The position numbers and the translations under genes were made by a program. The notes beneath the pieces were generated by a model. It was not told the origin of the DNA. It saw nothing but the letters and a program-made list of their open reading frames with translations, and did no database searches. Of a stretch of 55,454 nucleotides of DNA, positions 34,424 to 41,914 are shown in pieces; positions within the stretch are counted from its first letter, which is position 1, and every line of letters begins with the position of its first letter. Source of the DNA: Aurantimonas marina (GTDB lineage: Bacteria > Pseudomonadota > Alphaproteobacteria > Rhizobiales > Rhizobiaceae); contig NZ_JADDXW010000020.1 in NCBI RefSeq assembly GCF_017183135.1, positions 1 to 55,454 on the forward strand, read 5' to 3'.

Positions 34424-34819
34424 TCAATGCGGATGCTGGCCGAGGCGGGAATGGAGCCGGGCGTCATGCGTCTTGAAGTGCTCGGTGAACCACGGGTCCA
34501 GTGCCGCGACCAGCCGGTCGGCCTGCGGCCCGGTGCCGGTTTCATAATCGCTCATGATATCCCGCAGTTCATCGAGGAGCCGCTCGTGATCCGCCTTGTG
34601 CTCGGTCAGTTGGTCATAGTCCTCTTCGCGCATGAACTTCTCCTCCAGCGCGAAATGCGCCGATATCCCGCGCAAGAGATCGCCGAAGGCCGCGTCCGCA
34701 TCGCCCCCGTTCGCCAGCGCGTCGCCCAGCCGGTTGACGAGATCGATCAGTTCCTTGTGCTCGTGATCGACGGCCGGAACGCCGACGCTATAGCTGTCTT
34801 TCCATTCCATCCGGGGCAT
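34424..34819 (-). CDS. Bacteriohemerythrin, last gene of the NOR-like operon
   Basis: This 131-residue protein has every diiron ligand of hemerythrin: His21 (DHEH), His55 and Glu59 (HFALE), His74 and His78 (HKADH), His114 and Asp119 (HFKTHD). Such proteins bind O2 or NO. The start at 34819 follows AGAGGAG. It lies 21 bp after the unknown protein gene and ends the operon whose promoter lies at 41111. A role in binding NO, or in guarding iron centres against it, fits the setting but is inferred. Confidence 0.9.
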   Translation of the reverse strand: MPRMEWKDSYSVGVPAVDHEHKELIDLVNRLGDALANGGDADAAFGDLLRGISAHFALEEKFMREEDYDQLTEHKADHERLLDELRDIMSDYETGTGPQADRLVAALDPWFTEHFKTHDARLHSRLGQHPH

Positions 34820-34840
34820 CGGTGCTCCTCTCACAAAAAA

Positions 34841-35338
34841 TCAGTTGAAGACAAAGCCGCCCTGCTCGGCGCGAAAGTCGATGGCGAGATTTTGCTCCGC
34901 CGTAAGGGTAATGCGGCGCGCGGCCTCGTAGTCGAAGCCCTCGGCGCGCCCAGTGTCGGCCAGGCGGACGGCGATTTCATGGTCGCCCGCGCCGAGCGGG
35001 AAACGCTTGTACACACGAGCCGGGCCGTCGCCGGCCAGGCCGCTCGGCGGCAGTTCGGCGCGAAGCGCCGGCTCACCATCGATGTCGAGTTCGAGCCGAA
35101 GTGCCGCGCGCTCGCGATCGCAGATCTCCCGCTTGCGCATATTCGCCGGCAATCTCGCCAGTTCCTCTGCGTCGAGCTGTCGGCAGTTGCGCGCGCCGCC
35201 ATGGGTGAAGCTGAGCTTCACCAGCCCCATCCCCTCCGGCAGGCTCCGCCATGACGGCGCGGCGGAAAAAAACGCCGCGCCGGTGGCGACCAGCGTCGTC
35301 ACGGCGGTACCGAGGATCAGGCGGCGGACCCGGCTCAT
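34841..35338 (-). CDS. Membrane-anchored periplasmic protein of unknown function
   Basis: The 165-residue protein has an N-terminal hydrophobic anchor (RLILGTAVTTLVATGAAFF, residues 6-24). Its soluble part is probably periplasmic and has two Cys (ARNCRQL and KREICDRER). The second half is beta-rich, with alternating strands such as LRLELDIDG, VYKRFPLGAGDHEIAV and RRITLTAEQNLAIDF. The ATG overlaps the stop of the cytochrome b fusion gene in an ATGA, so it is made with that protein. I do not recognise the family. The coupling suggests a subunit or maturation factor of that complex. Confidence 0.85.
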   Translation of the reverse strand: MSRVRRLILGTAVTTLVATGAAFFSAAPSWRSLPEGMGLVKLSFTHGGARNCRQLDAEELARLPANMRKREICDRERAALRLELDIDGEPALRAELPPSGLAGDGPARVYKRFPLGAGDHEIAVRLADTGRAEGFDYEAARRITLTAEQNLAIDFRAEQGGFVFN

Positions 35339-36906
35339 GGCTCGACCTCCTCGATCGACTGGGCGGACTGCCGCGTCGCTCCCGCCGACGGACGAACATC
35401 GGCTGGCAGCGCGGCGAGACGCTCCTGGAAGGCTCCCAGTTCGCGCGCAAGCCGCGCCGTTTCCGTCGGCCCTGCCCAGATCGTCGCCAGCCGGGCGCGC
35501 GGCACCCGGGCGCGCAGATAGGGATCGCGGGTCGCCGCGATACGCTGCTCGGTCCATTCGATGCCGAACCGGTGCTGGCATTCCCGCTCGGCGCAACCGG
35601 CGATCGCCACGCCATCGGCCAGATCGCGCGACAGGATGAAGTCGATCAGCGATGGCGCGGTCATAGCAACACAGGGCAGCACCACGCGTCCCGGCATATC
35701 CCTTCCCGCCGCGCCATGGGCGCAGGCCAGCGTCAGCACCCGTCCCGCCCCTTCCAGCGTCTCGGCGGCCTCGATTACCTGCTCGCGCACCATCTTCAGG
35801 GAGAGGTCAGGCAGGTCGATCCCGGTCACCAGATCGATGGAGCGGCGGAACGGCGTCGAAGACGGGCATGAACCCATGCAGATGCCGCAGGCGACGCAAC
35901 GATCGGGGTCGACTTCGGCCTGGTGGGGAAACGGTGCGCCATCGGTGCGCGGCACCAGTGTGACCGCGCCATAGGGGCAGTCCTCGACGCAGCGGTTGCA
36001 GCCGTTGCAATGGTCGAGGAACACCTCGACCGGCGCTGGTCGAGGCTTGGGCGGCAGCCACGGCAGGGCCGTGATTCCGACGGTAAAGAGCACCACCCCG
36101 GCCCAGATCACGCCCGCCGGCACCAGATCCATCACCGGATAGAGCGGTAGGACGAACCAGTCGATCCCGACCTGCGCCGGCACCTTCGCCAGGTCGGCCG
36201 CTGCTTGCGAGCGGGCCGGCAACAGCAGCGAGGCGATCAAAAGGCCCGCCAGAACCATGCCGCCAAGTTCCCGCGACGGCGCGGTCCGGGCATTGGTGAT
36301 CCGCTGGATATGAATCCACATCACCAGCAACAGGATCAGTGGCACTGCGATGTGGAGGAACACCAGGAGAGTGAAAAATCGCCCGCTCAAAGCGTCGGGC
36401 GTGAGAAAATTCCGTGCCACCGGCTCGCCGAAGATGGGCAGCCAGTCGAGCAACTCGGTGCTGGCGATGGCGACATATTGCGCCAGACGATCCCAGACCA
36501 GCCAATAGCCGGTGATGCCGCAGATATAGACCAGCCAGATCAGTGGGACACCGGTGATCCAGGAGAACCACCGCGCGCCGCGATGGCGCCCCCTGGCGAA
36601 CTCGCGCACCAGATGGACCAGCATGACCGCGATCATCAGGTCGGACGCGTAGCGGTGAAAACTCCGCGCGATGCCGGCGTGGAACCAGTGGTCGTTGGTC
36701 AGCCACTCGATCGACGTATAGGCATTCACCACGCCGGTATCGAAGAAGATGAAGAGATAGACCCCGGTGGCCGTGACGATCCAGAACAGGAACCAGCCGA
36801 GCGTACCAAGCTGGGCCATCGGATTCCATTCCGGCCCGAAGACGGCGTCGAGCGCCCGTTCGACCCGGTCGAAGCCGCGGCAAAGAACCGTCCCGAACGC
36901 GCTCAT
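35335..36906 (-). CDS. Fusion of di-heme cytochrome b, 2[4Fe-4S] ferredoxin and MvhD-like domain
   Basis: Residues 1 to about 230 match the cytochrome b N-terminal domain: two His pairs 14 residues apart, H84/H98 and H185/H199, can bind two b hemes in the membrane. After further helices to about residue 285, a ferredoxin domain has C300-C303-C306-C310 and C337-C340-C343-C347. Residues about 385-480 resemble the MvhD/FrhD iron-sulfur subunit, with conserved-type C395, C412, C438 and C443 (GCAERECQHRFG). Such a chain could take electrons from quinol and pass them through Fe-S centres. It overlaps its neighbours on both sides by 4 bp in the NOR-like operon. The partner is unknown. Confidence 0.9.
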   Translation of the reverse strand: MSAFGTVLCRGFDRVERALDAVFGPEWNPMAQLGTLGWFLFWIVTATGVYLFIFFDTGVVNAYTSIEWLTNDHWFHAGIARSFHRYASDLMIAVMLVHLVREFARGRHRGARWFSWITGVPLIWLVYICGITGYWLVWDRLAQYVAIASTELLDWLPIFGEPVARNFLTPDALSGRFFTLLVFLHIAVPLILLLVMWIHIQRITNARTAPSRELGGMVLAGLLIASLLLPARSQAAADLAKVPAQVGIDWFVLPLYPVMDLVPAGVIWAGVVLFTVGITALPWLPPKPRPAPVEVFLDHCNGCNRCVEDCPYGAVTLVPRTDGAPFPHQAEVDPDRCVACGICMGSCPSSTPFRRSIDLVTGIDLPDLSLKMVREQVIEAAETLEGAGRVLTLACAHGAAGRDMPGRVVLPCVAMTAPSLIDFILSRDLADGVAIAGCAERECQHRFGIEWTEQRIAATRDPYLRARVPRARLATIWAGPTETARLARELGAFQERLAALPADVRPSAGATRQSAQSIEEVEP

Positions 36907-37727
36907 GCGCGGCTCCGTCCCCGACCGGCCAAGCGCCGGTTGCCGAGCCAGAGCCGCAGGATAACGATCCCCGTCAGGATCAGCGAGAGCCCGCCGAGCA
37001 CGATGCCGAAGCCGATCGCATAGTCGAATTCATAGACGCCGGTCGCCGGGTTGTAGGTCGTACAGATGAAGCCGATGCGATCGATCAGGGACTGCGGGCT
37101 CAGATCCTTGAGCCGGATGCCCCAGACCAGTTCCTTCATCGGCTCGAGAAAGACCTGGATCGGGAAGTCGTCACCGTAGATCTGGCGGTAGACGCGGCCT
37201 TCAGCGTCGAGGAGCGTCGTCTGGGTGATATGCTCGAAGCCGCCGGCGGCGGCGCGATAGCTGAAACCGACATCGGCGAGAAGCCGCCGCAGCGTCGCCG
37301 CGTCGGCGCTGGCGATCCGCCAGTCCGCCTCGGGAATACGCTGCGTTTTGGCGAAGGCGTCGAGCCGGGACGGCGTGTCGTTACGGGCGTCGAAGCCGAG
37401 TGTCAGCACCGAGAATTGCCCCGCGCCGAAGACCTCGCGCGCTTCCTCCACCGCCTCGATCACCCGCTGCGTCGTCGGCGGACAGACCGACGCGCAACTC
37501 GTATAGACGATGCTGACCACCAGCGGCCGGCCGCGAAGCTCGGCCAGCGGGAGCGGCGCGCCATGACGGTCGACCAGCGTATAGTCACCGACGAGCCCGC
37601 CTACCGCGGCCTCGCTCGCGGCCACCATTTCGGCCGGGTCGAAGCTCTCGGCGCCCTGCACCCGCAACGGCAAGAGGGCGGCGAGGAGGAGCGCTGTCGC
37701 GATCAGGCCGCGGATCAGATCGCCCAT
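36903..37727 (-). CDS. SCO family copper chaperone with C-terminal membrane anchor
   Basis: SCO proteins deliver copper to the CuA site of subunit II. This 274-residue protein has an N-terminal signal or anchor (ALLLAALLPLRVQGA), the copper motif C78-x3-C82 in YTSCASVCPP and the later ligand His166 (FEHITQ). An unusual C-terminal extension ends in a second hydrophobic helix (IGFGIVLGGLSLILTGIVIL, residues 238-257). The start at 37727 lies 13 bp inside the end of ctaB. It serves the CuA subunit encoded upstream. Confidence 0.9.
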   Translation of the reverse strand: MGDLIRGLIATALLLAALLPLRVQGAESFDPAEMVAASEAAVGGLVGDYTLVDRHGAPLPLAELRGRPLVVSIVYTSCASVCPPTTQRVIEAVEEAREVFGAGQFSVLTLGFDARNDTPSRLDAFAKTQRIPEADWRIASADAATLRRLLADVGFSYRAAAGGFEHITQTTLLDAEGRVYRQIYGDDFPIQVFLEPMKELVWGIRLKDLSPQSLIDRIGFICTTYNPATGVYEFDYAIGFGIVLGGLSLILTGIVILRLWLGNRRLAGRGRSRA

Positions 37728-38584
37728 CGGACCGCGGCGTCGAGATAGACGCCCGTGACAAGCAGCGCGAATTGCACGAGCGAAGCGCGAAAATTGGCCA
37801 TCGCAGTCTGCCGCGACGGCGCCGCCAGGAGCTGGACCGAGCGCCACAGGAACAGTCCGCCGCCACCGAGCGCGAAGACGCCATAGACCGGGCCCATGCC
37901 GGTGGCGAGCGGTAAGAGGGAGAGCACCAGCAACACGGCCGCATGGCCGAGGATGATCGGCGCCCATACCTCTTCGGACACGATCACCGGCAGCATCGGC
38001 ACGCCGCTCCGCCGGTAATCGTCGCCCTTCGCCGCCGCCAGCGACCAGAAGTGCGGCGGCGTCCAGAAGAACATGACGAGGGCGAGGATCACCGGTGTCG
38101 CCTGCATTTCGCCGCCGACCGCCGCGGCGCCAGCGAGGATCGCGAAACTGCCGGACGCGCCGCCCACCACGATGTTCCACACGCTCCGCCGCTTCAGCCA
38201 TACGGTATAGACCCAGCCATAGGTGATGGCGCCGAGAAACAGCCAGAACGCCGCCAATGAACCTCCGACCGACCAGGCCATGACCAGCGAGGCGAGCAGC
38301 AGCCCGGCGAAGGTCACGGGCCAGACCGGACCGGGCTTCAGGCGGCCGCTGGCGAAGGGCCGGGCATGGGTCCGCCGCATGTCCCGGTCGCTCTCGCGCT
38401 CCCAGTAATGGTTGAAGGCGCCGGCCGCGCCGCTGGCGCCGAGGACCGCGAGCAGGAAGACGCCGGCCTGGAGCGGCGAGAGCGCGCCCTCGCTGGCCAG
38501 CATCCCGGCCAGCGCCGCCAACGCGACGGCGAAGCCTATCCTCAGCTTCAGGATCGAACCGGTTATGCGGAGCGCGGCCAGCAT
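37715..38584 (-). CDS. ctaB: Protoheme IX farnesyltransferase (heme O synthase)
   Basis: CtaB/CyoE adds a farnesyl group to heme B to make heme O, the precursor of heme A. This 289-residue membrane protein has the prenyl-diphosphate motif AFNHYWERESDRDMRRTHAR, then RSVWNIVVGGASGSFAILAG and FFWTPPHFWSLA. It is slightly short because the N-terminal cytoplasmic tail is missing. It lies 10 bp after the subunit I gene, so the heme-copper enzyme here probably uses heme O or A, unlike cbb3 oxidases and cNOR, which use only hemes b and c. Confidence 0.95.
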   Translation of the reverse strand: MLAALRITGSILKLRIGFAVALAALAGMLASEGALSPLQAGVFLLAVLGASGAAGAFNHYWERESDRDMRRTHARPFASGRLKPGPVWPVTFAGLLLASLVMAWSVGGSLAAFWLFLGAITYGWVYTVWLKRRSVWNIVVGGASGSFAILAGAAAVGGEMQATPVILALVMFFWTPPHFWSLAAAKGDDYRRSGVPMLPVIVSEEVWAPIILGHAAVLLVLSLLPLATGMGPVYGVFALGGGGLFLWRSVQLLAAPSRQTAMANFRASLVQFALLVTGVYLDAAVRWAI

Positions 38585-38594
38585 CGCTTCGCCC

Positions 38595-40328
38595 TCACCG
38601 GAACAGCCAGAGATCGGACAGATACTTCCAGTTCACGAAGTAATAGAGCACGAAGGAGACAAAGAAGATCGTCACCAGCACGATCGTGCCCGGCAGCTTC
38701 ACCGTCCCCTCGCTACCGTAGTGCGATGCCGCATACGGTCCCTGTGCATGCAGCGGGAAGTGCATCGGCTGCCCTCCGGCGGTGTCGAGCTTCTTGCCGA
38801 ACAGCACGGTGCCGACCGTGATCAGGATATAGAGCGCGCCACCCAGCCCAGCGATCAGCGCGAAGATACCGTTCAACCCCATCATCAGGAAGGCGCCGGG
38901 CGCATACTCGAAGGCATGCACCGCATCGGTCAGGGTGATGTCCCAATGCCGACGTGCGACGCCGAGCGTACCCGCTCCCATCATGAACAGCGAGATCCCC
39001 GCGGCCCCGATGCCAAAGAGATAGGGCTGCCACTTAGCCAGCTTCGGCCAGATGACCTCGCGCTGGAAGATCAGCGGCAGCACCAGATAGGTGACCGCCA
39101 TGAAGGCGAGCGTGGTGCCGGCGACGACTGTGCCATGGAAATGGCCGGGAACGTAGATGGTGTTGTGCATCAGCACGTTGAGCTGCTCGGTGCCGAGCAC
39201 GACGCCGGAGATGCCACCGATGAAGCCGAACATGACGAGGCTGAGGAACATTCCCGAAAAGGCCGGGTTGCCCCAGGGCGCCTTCTGCAGCCACTCGAAC
39301 CAGCCCTTCCGGAAGCCGTTGCGCCGCTGCGCCGCCTCGATCGAGCCGGGCACGGTCATGCCGTGGATCATCGAGCCCATGACGGCCAGATACATCATGT
39401 AGGAGGTGTTGATGATCTTCCACTCGGCGCTCATGCCGGGCTCGGCGAGCAGATGGTGCGCCGAGGCGAGCTGCAGGAACAGGATGTACATCAAAAAGGC
39501 GGTCCGGCTGACCTTCTCCGACAAGGGCTTAGCCCCCACCACCAGCGCCGCGATCAGATACCAGACCGAGACATGGGCTGAAACGTTCATCTGCTGCGAG
39601 GAATGGCCCATCCCCCACCAGACGACCTTGTACATCAGCGGATCGATGTTCGAGATCAGCCCGAGCGACCAGAGCCAGGTCGGGATCAGGATGATCGCGC
39701 CGGACGCGATGGTGAACACCGCGATGATAGCCGCCGTCAGCGCGCCGAAGGTGACCAGCGGGATCGACCCCTCATAGGTGCGCTCGGCGCGGGCGATGAC
39801 CAGGGTTCCGAAGAAGACGGCGACGCCGATCAGGGCGCCGACGGCGAACAGGATGAGCGACAGATAGAACCAGGACGACGCCATCATTGGTGGATAGGAC
39901 GTGAACATCACCGACGAGTCGCCGCGCAGCACCGCGTAATTCGCCATCAATGCGCCGACGAGCATCAGTACGAAGCCGAGCCATGCGAATTTCGGCGCCG
40001 CGATGCGGGAGTTCAAAAGGATCGCCGAGGCGAAATAGAGGATCGCGATCTCAAAGAAGATGATCCAGAACAAGAGCACATTGGCGCCGTGGCCGGTCAG
40101 GACCAGATAGAACCACTCGGCCGGCAGAAGATGCACAGCCGGCCAGCGGGTCAGCGCGACCGCCACCCCCATCAGCCCGCCGAGCAGCAGAAAGACGACG
40201 GCTGCCACCGCATTGGCCTTGATCAGCCGCTGGGCGGCGATGTCGACCTTCAGCCCCGTGTAGCCGCATTTGCGGAAGACCGCCTCGGAGAAAGCACCAG
40301 GCGCGATGCCTGCATCGATCGTGGTCAT
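38595..40328 (-). CDS. Heme-copper subunit I lacking the A/B-type active-site Tyr, candidate NO reductase
   Basis: The 577-residue protein has about 14 helices and the heme-copper ligands: H80 (low-spin heme), H242, H291 and H292 (CuB), H396 and H398 (GHFHGTV, both hemes). In A- and B-type oxidases the first CuB His is followed four residues on by the crosslinked Tyr (HPEVY). Here the sequence is GHSSQQMN, with Gln246 at that place. The helix VII position used by cbb3 Tyr (six before the His pair) is Leu285. Without that Tyr, efficient O2 splitting is unlikely, and NO reduction becomes plausible. The CuA subunit and Dnr box agree. CuA-type NORs (eNOR, sNOR, gNOR families) are known; I cannot place it among them. 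Confidence 0.85.
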   Translation of the reverse strand: MTTIDAGIAPGAFSEAVFRKCGYTGLKVDIAAQRLIKANAVAAVVFLLLGGLMGVAVALTRWPAVHLLPAEWFYLVLTGHGANVLLFWIIFFEIAILYFASAILLNSRIAAPKFAWLGFVLMLVGALMANYAVLRGDSSVMFTSYPPMMASSWFYLSLILFAVGALIGVAVFFGTLVIARAERTYEGSIPLVTFGALTAAIIAVFTIASGAIILIPTWLWSLGLISNIDPLMYKVVWWGMGHSSQQMNVSAHVSVWYLIAALVVGAKPLSEKVSRTAFLMYILFLQLASAHHLLAEPGMSAEWKIINTSYMMYLAVMGSMIHGMTVPGSIEAAQRRNGFRKGWFEWLQKAPWGNPAFSGMFLSLVMFGFIGGISGVVLGTEQLNVLMHNTIYVPGHFHGTVVAGTTLAFMAVTYLVLPLIFQREVIWPKLAKWQPYLFGIGAAGISLFMMGAGTLGVARRHWDITLTDAVHAFEYAPGAFLMMGLNGIFALIAGLGGALYILITVGTVLFGKKLDTAGGQPMHFPLHAQGPYAASHYGSEGTVKLPGTIVLVTIFFVSFVLYYFVNWKYLSDLWLFR

Positions 40329-40339
40329 GGCGCTCTCCT

Positions 40340-40873
40340 TTATTCAGTCACGCGAATCCGGCCGGTCATCTGATGATGGCCGATGCCGCAATATTCGTTG
40401 CAGACGATGCTGAATTCCCCGGACTCAGTCGGGGTCAGGTTGATGACATGCTCGTATCCGGGATGGACCTGGATGTTGATGTTGGTGGGCTGCAGCGAGA
40501 ATCCGTGCTGCCAGTCGGCCGAACTCATATGGATACGATAGCTCTGATCCTTCTTCAGCTCGAGGATCGGCCACCACTCCCACAGCCGGGCGAGAAGGAA
40601 GACATCCTCGCCGGCGGGCGGGCGGACCACCGGTACGCCCTCCTCCTCGCCGACCTGCCATTGCTCAGCGAACGCCTCGACCTTCTCGACATATTTGTCG
40701 GGGTTGATCCGGTAGGTCTCTGTCGACAGATTCTGCTCGCCGATGAAGTGCCAGGCGATCATGAAGAAGAACATGAACAGGCCCCAGAGGAAGGCGATGA
40801 CGATCCAGCTCAGCTCGATCTTGTGGATCGGCTCGTTCCACCAAATCCGGTTCTGGGGAGGGGTGATGGCCAT
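40340..40873 (-). CDS. CuA-containing subunit II of the heme-copper enzyme
   Basis: The 177-residue protein has one N-terminal helix (LSWIVIAFLWGLFMFFFMIAW, residues about 21-41) and a periplasmic cupredoxin domain. The binuclear CuA site is complete: H123 (DWQHGFSL) and C158, E160, C162, H166 and M169 in CNEYCGIGHHQM. Electrons therefore enter from a soluble cytochrome c or cupredoxin. This sets the complex apart from cNOR (heme c subunit) and qNOR. It stands between the 53-aa peptide gene and subunit I with gaps of 9 and 11 bp. Confidence 0.93.
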   Translation of the reverse strand: MAITPPQNRIWWNEPIHKIELSWIVIAFLWGLFMFFFMIAWHFIGEQNLSTETYRINPDKYVEKVEAFAEQWQVGEEEGVPVVRPPAGEDVFLLARLWEWWPILELKKDQSYRIHMSSADWQHGFSLQPTNINIQVHPGYEHVINLTPTESGEFSIVCNEYCGIGHHQMTGRIRVTE

Positions 40874-40882
40874 CTCGGGGTC

Positions 40883-41044
40883 CTATTGAGCGAGTGGAAT
40901 CGAGGCGATCTCCATCACGCCCCAGATCAGGTAGAGAACCGTCGGAATCGTGATCCCGAACACCAGCAGCAGGAACGGATTGTCGAGCAGTCGCTGCATG
41001 AAAGGGATTCGCTCCGGTCGCGGAGTGTCCTGTTCATCGGCCAT
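40883..41044 (-). CDS. 53-residue single-helix peptide, probable small subunit
   Basis: The ATG at 41044 follows GGAAGGGACCATC and opens a 53-codon gene. About 20 charged or polar residues (MADEQDTPRPERIPFMQRLL) are followed by one membrane helix (FLLLVFGITIPTVLYLIWGVM) and a short tail. It stops nine bases before the subunit II ATG. Small single-helix subunits (III/IV) are common in heme-copper enzymes. Its place as first gene after the FNR/Dnr promoter makes it very likely real. Confidence 0.8.
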   Translation of the reverse strand: MADEQDTPRPERIPFMQRLLDNPFLLLVFGITIPTVLYLIWGVMEIASIPLAQ

Positions 41045-41083
41045 GATGGTCCCTTCCCTTCCGGAGGTTCACGAGACCTTTCA

Positions 41084-41089
41084 AGAATA
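41084..41089 (-). promoter_or_regulatory. -10 element of the NOR-like operon
   Basis: TATTCT on the minus strand, 21 bp from the edge of the FNR/Dnr box. This is the class II spacing, with the box centred near -41.5. Transcription would start near 41077, giving a leader of about 32 nt before the 53-aa peptide gene. Confidence 0.55.
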
Positions 41090-41110
41090 CTCACGCCCGG
41101 CCGGCGCGGC

Positions 41111-41124
41111 TTGACCAAAGTCAA
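41111..41124. promoter_or_regulatory. FNR/Dnr box of the NOR-like operon
   Basis: TTGACCAAAGTCAA (TTGACTTTGGTCAA on the minus strand) is a perfect TTGAC-N4-GTCAA dyad, the form typical of Dnr/Nnr regulators that sense NO. It lies 66 bp upstream of the first gene of the operon and after the chelatase gene, so the operon has its own denitrification-type promoter. Confidence 0.88.
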
Positions 41125-41182
41125 GTATCGAAAATTCGCTGCAAAGAGCGCCTGCGCGAGTTGCCGAACGTTATTCCGCCGC

Positions 41183-41914
41183 TCAAGCCGCGACTTTCCC
41201 GGCATGCATCGACAGCGCGACCGCGACGATCGGCGCGATCTCCGACCGCGTTCCCACGGGATCGAGTATCGGGCCGGGAAAGGCCACCTCGGCGAGAGCC
41301 CGGGGCAAGTCGACATCGACATGCCCCGCCCGCCCGGCAAAGAACGGCAGGCACAAGGCCGGGCCGCCGAGCCAAGCCGCCTCGGCCAGATACGGAGCCT
41401 CGTCCACGAAGCCGACGCGAATTTCGCGAAACAGCCCGGCGGCGGCGATGAAGCGCGCGGCCTTCTCGGCGGCTTCGCGTGGCCGGGGATCCGACGGCGA
41501 TCCATGCGCGGCGAGAAGGATCGTGGTCTCCTCCAGCGATAAATCTCGCTCCGACGCAGCGCGGCGTACGCAATCGAGGCAGAGCGCGTGCAGGGCCGGA
41601 TCGAGTCCCAGCGGCGACAACATCGAGAAGGAGCCGTCGCGGAGCTCGCCGATCCGTCGCGGCAATTCGCGGCTGACGAACCAGCCGTCCGACATGAACA
41701 GCGGATAGATCGACACTTGCCGGTTTCCGAGCGTATCGAGCGCCGCTTTCAGCGTGTCTCGACCGGCTAGCGTCGCCCCGCGAATGGCCCAGCCGGGGAG
41801 CCTCGCCGCCACACGATCGGCCAGCGCGGTAAGCTCCGCCTCCGGCCGCTCGGGCGCCGAGGGGGAACCGTGCGAGACGATGAGCGCGGCGCGCGGCTCA
41901 GTGGCTGGTGCCAT
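41183..41914 (-). CDS. CbiX/SirB-like sirohydrochlorin chelatase
   Basis: The 243-residue protein has two CbiX-like halves, each with a metal-binding HGS: ALIVSHGSPSAPE near the start and ILLAAHGSPSDPR in the middle. CLPFFAGRAGHVDVDLPRAL near the end resembles the LPFFLxxGxH motif. It probably inserts Fe2+ (or Co2+) into sirohydrochlorin. Heme d1 is made from siroheme, and this gene is the last of the nir operon, overlapping nirN by 17 bp, so Fe insertion for heme d1 is the likely job. The start at 41914 drops nine upstream codons. Confidence 0.85.
   Translation of the reverse strand: MAPATEPRAALIVSHGSPSAPERPEAELTALADRVAARLPGWAIRGATLAGRDTLKAALDTLGNRQVSIYPLFMSDGWFVSRELPRRIGELRDGSFSMLSPLGLDPALHALCLDCVRRAASERDLSLEETTILLAAHGSPSDPRPREAAEKAARFIAAAGLFREIRVGFVDEAPYLAEAAWLGGPALCLPFFAGRAGHVDVDLPRALAEVAFPGPILDPVGTRSEIAPIVAVALSMHAGKVAA

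Noticed and set aside
38595-40328. Subunit I as an ordinary cbb3 oxidase
   Set aside because: The neighbouring subunit II has CuA and no CcoO/CcoP heme c subunits are present, a heme O synthase is in the operon, and the catalytic Tyr is missing.
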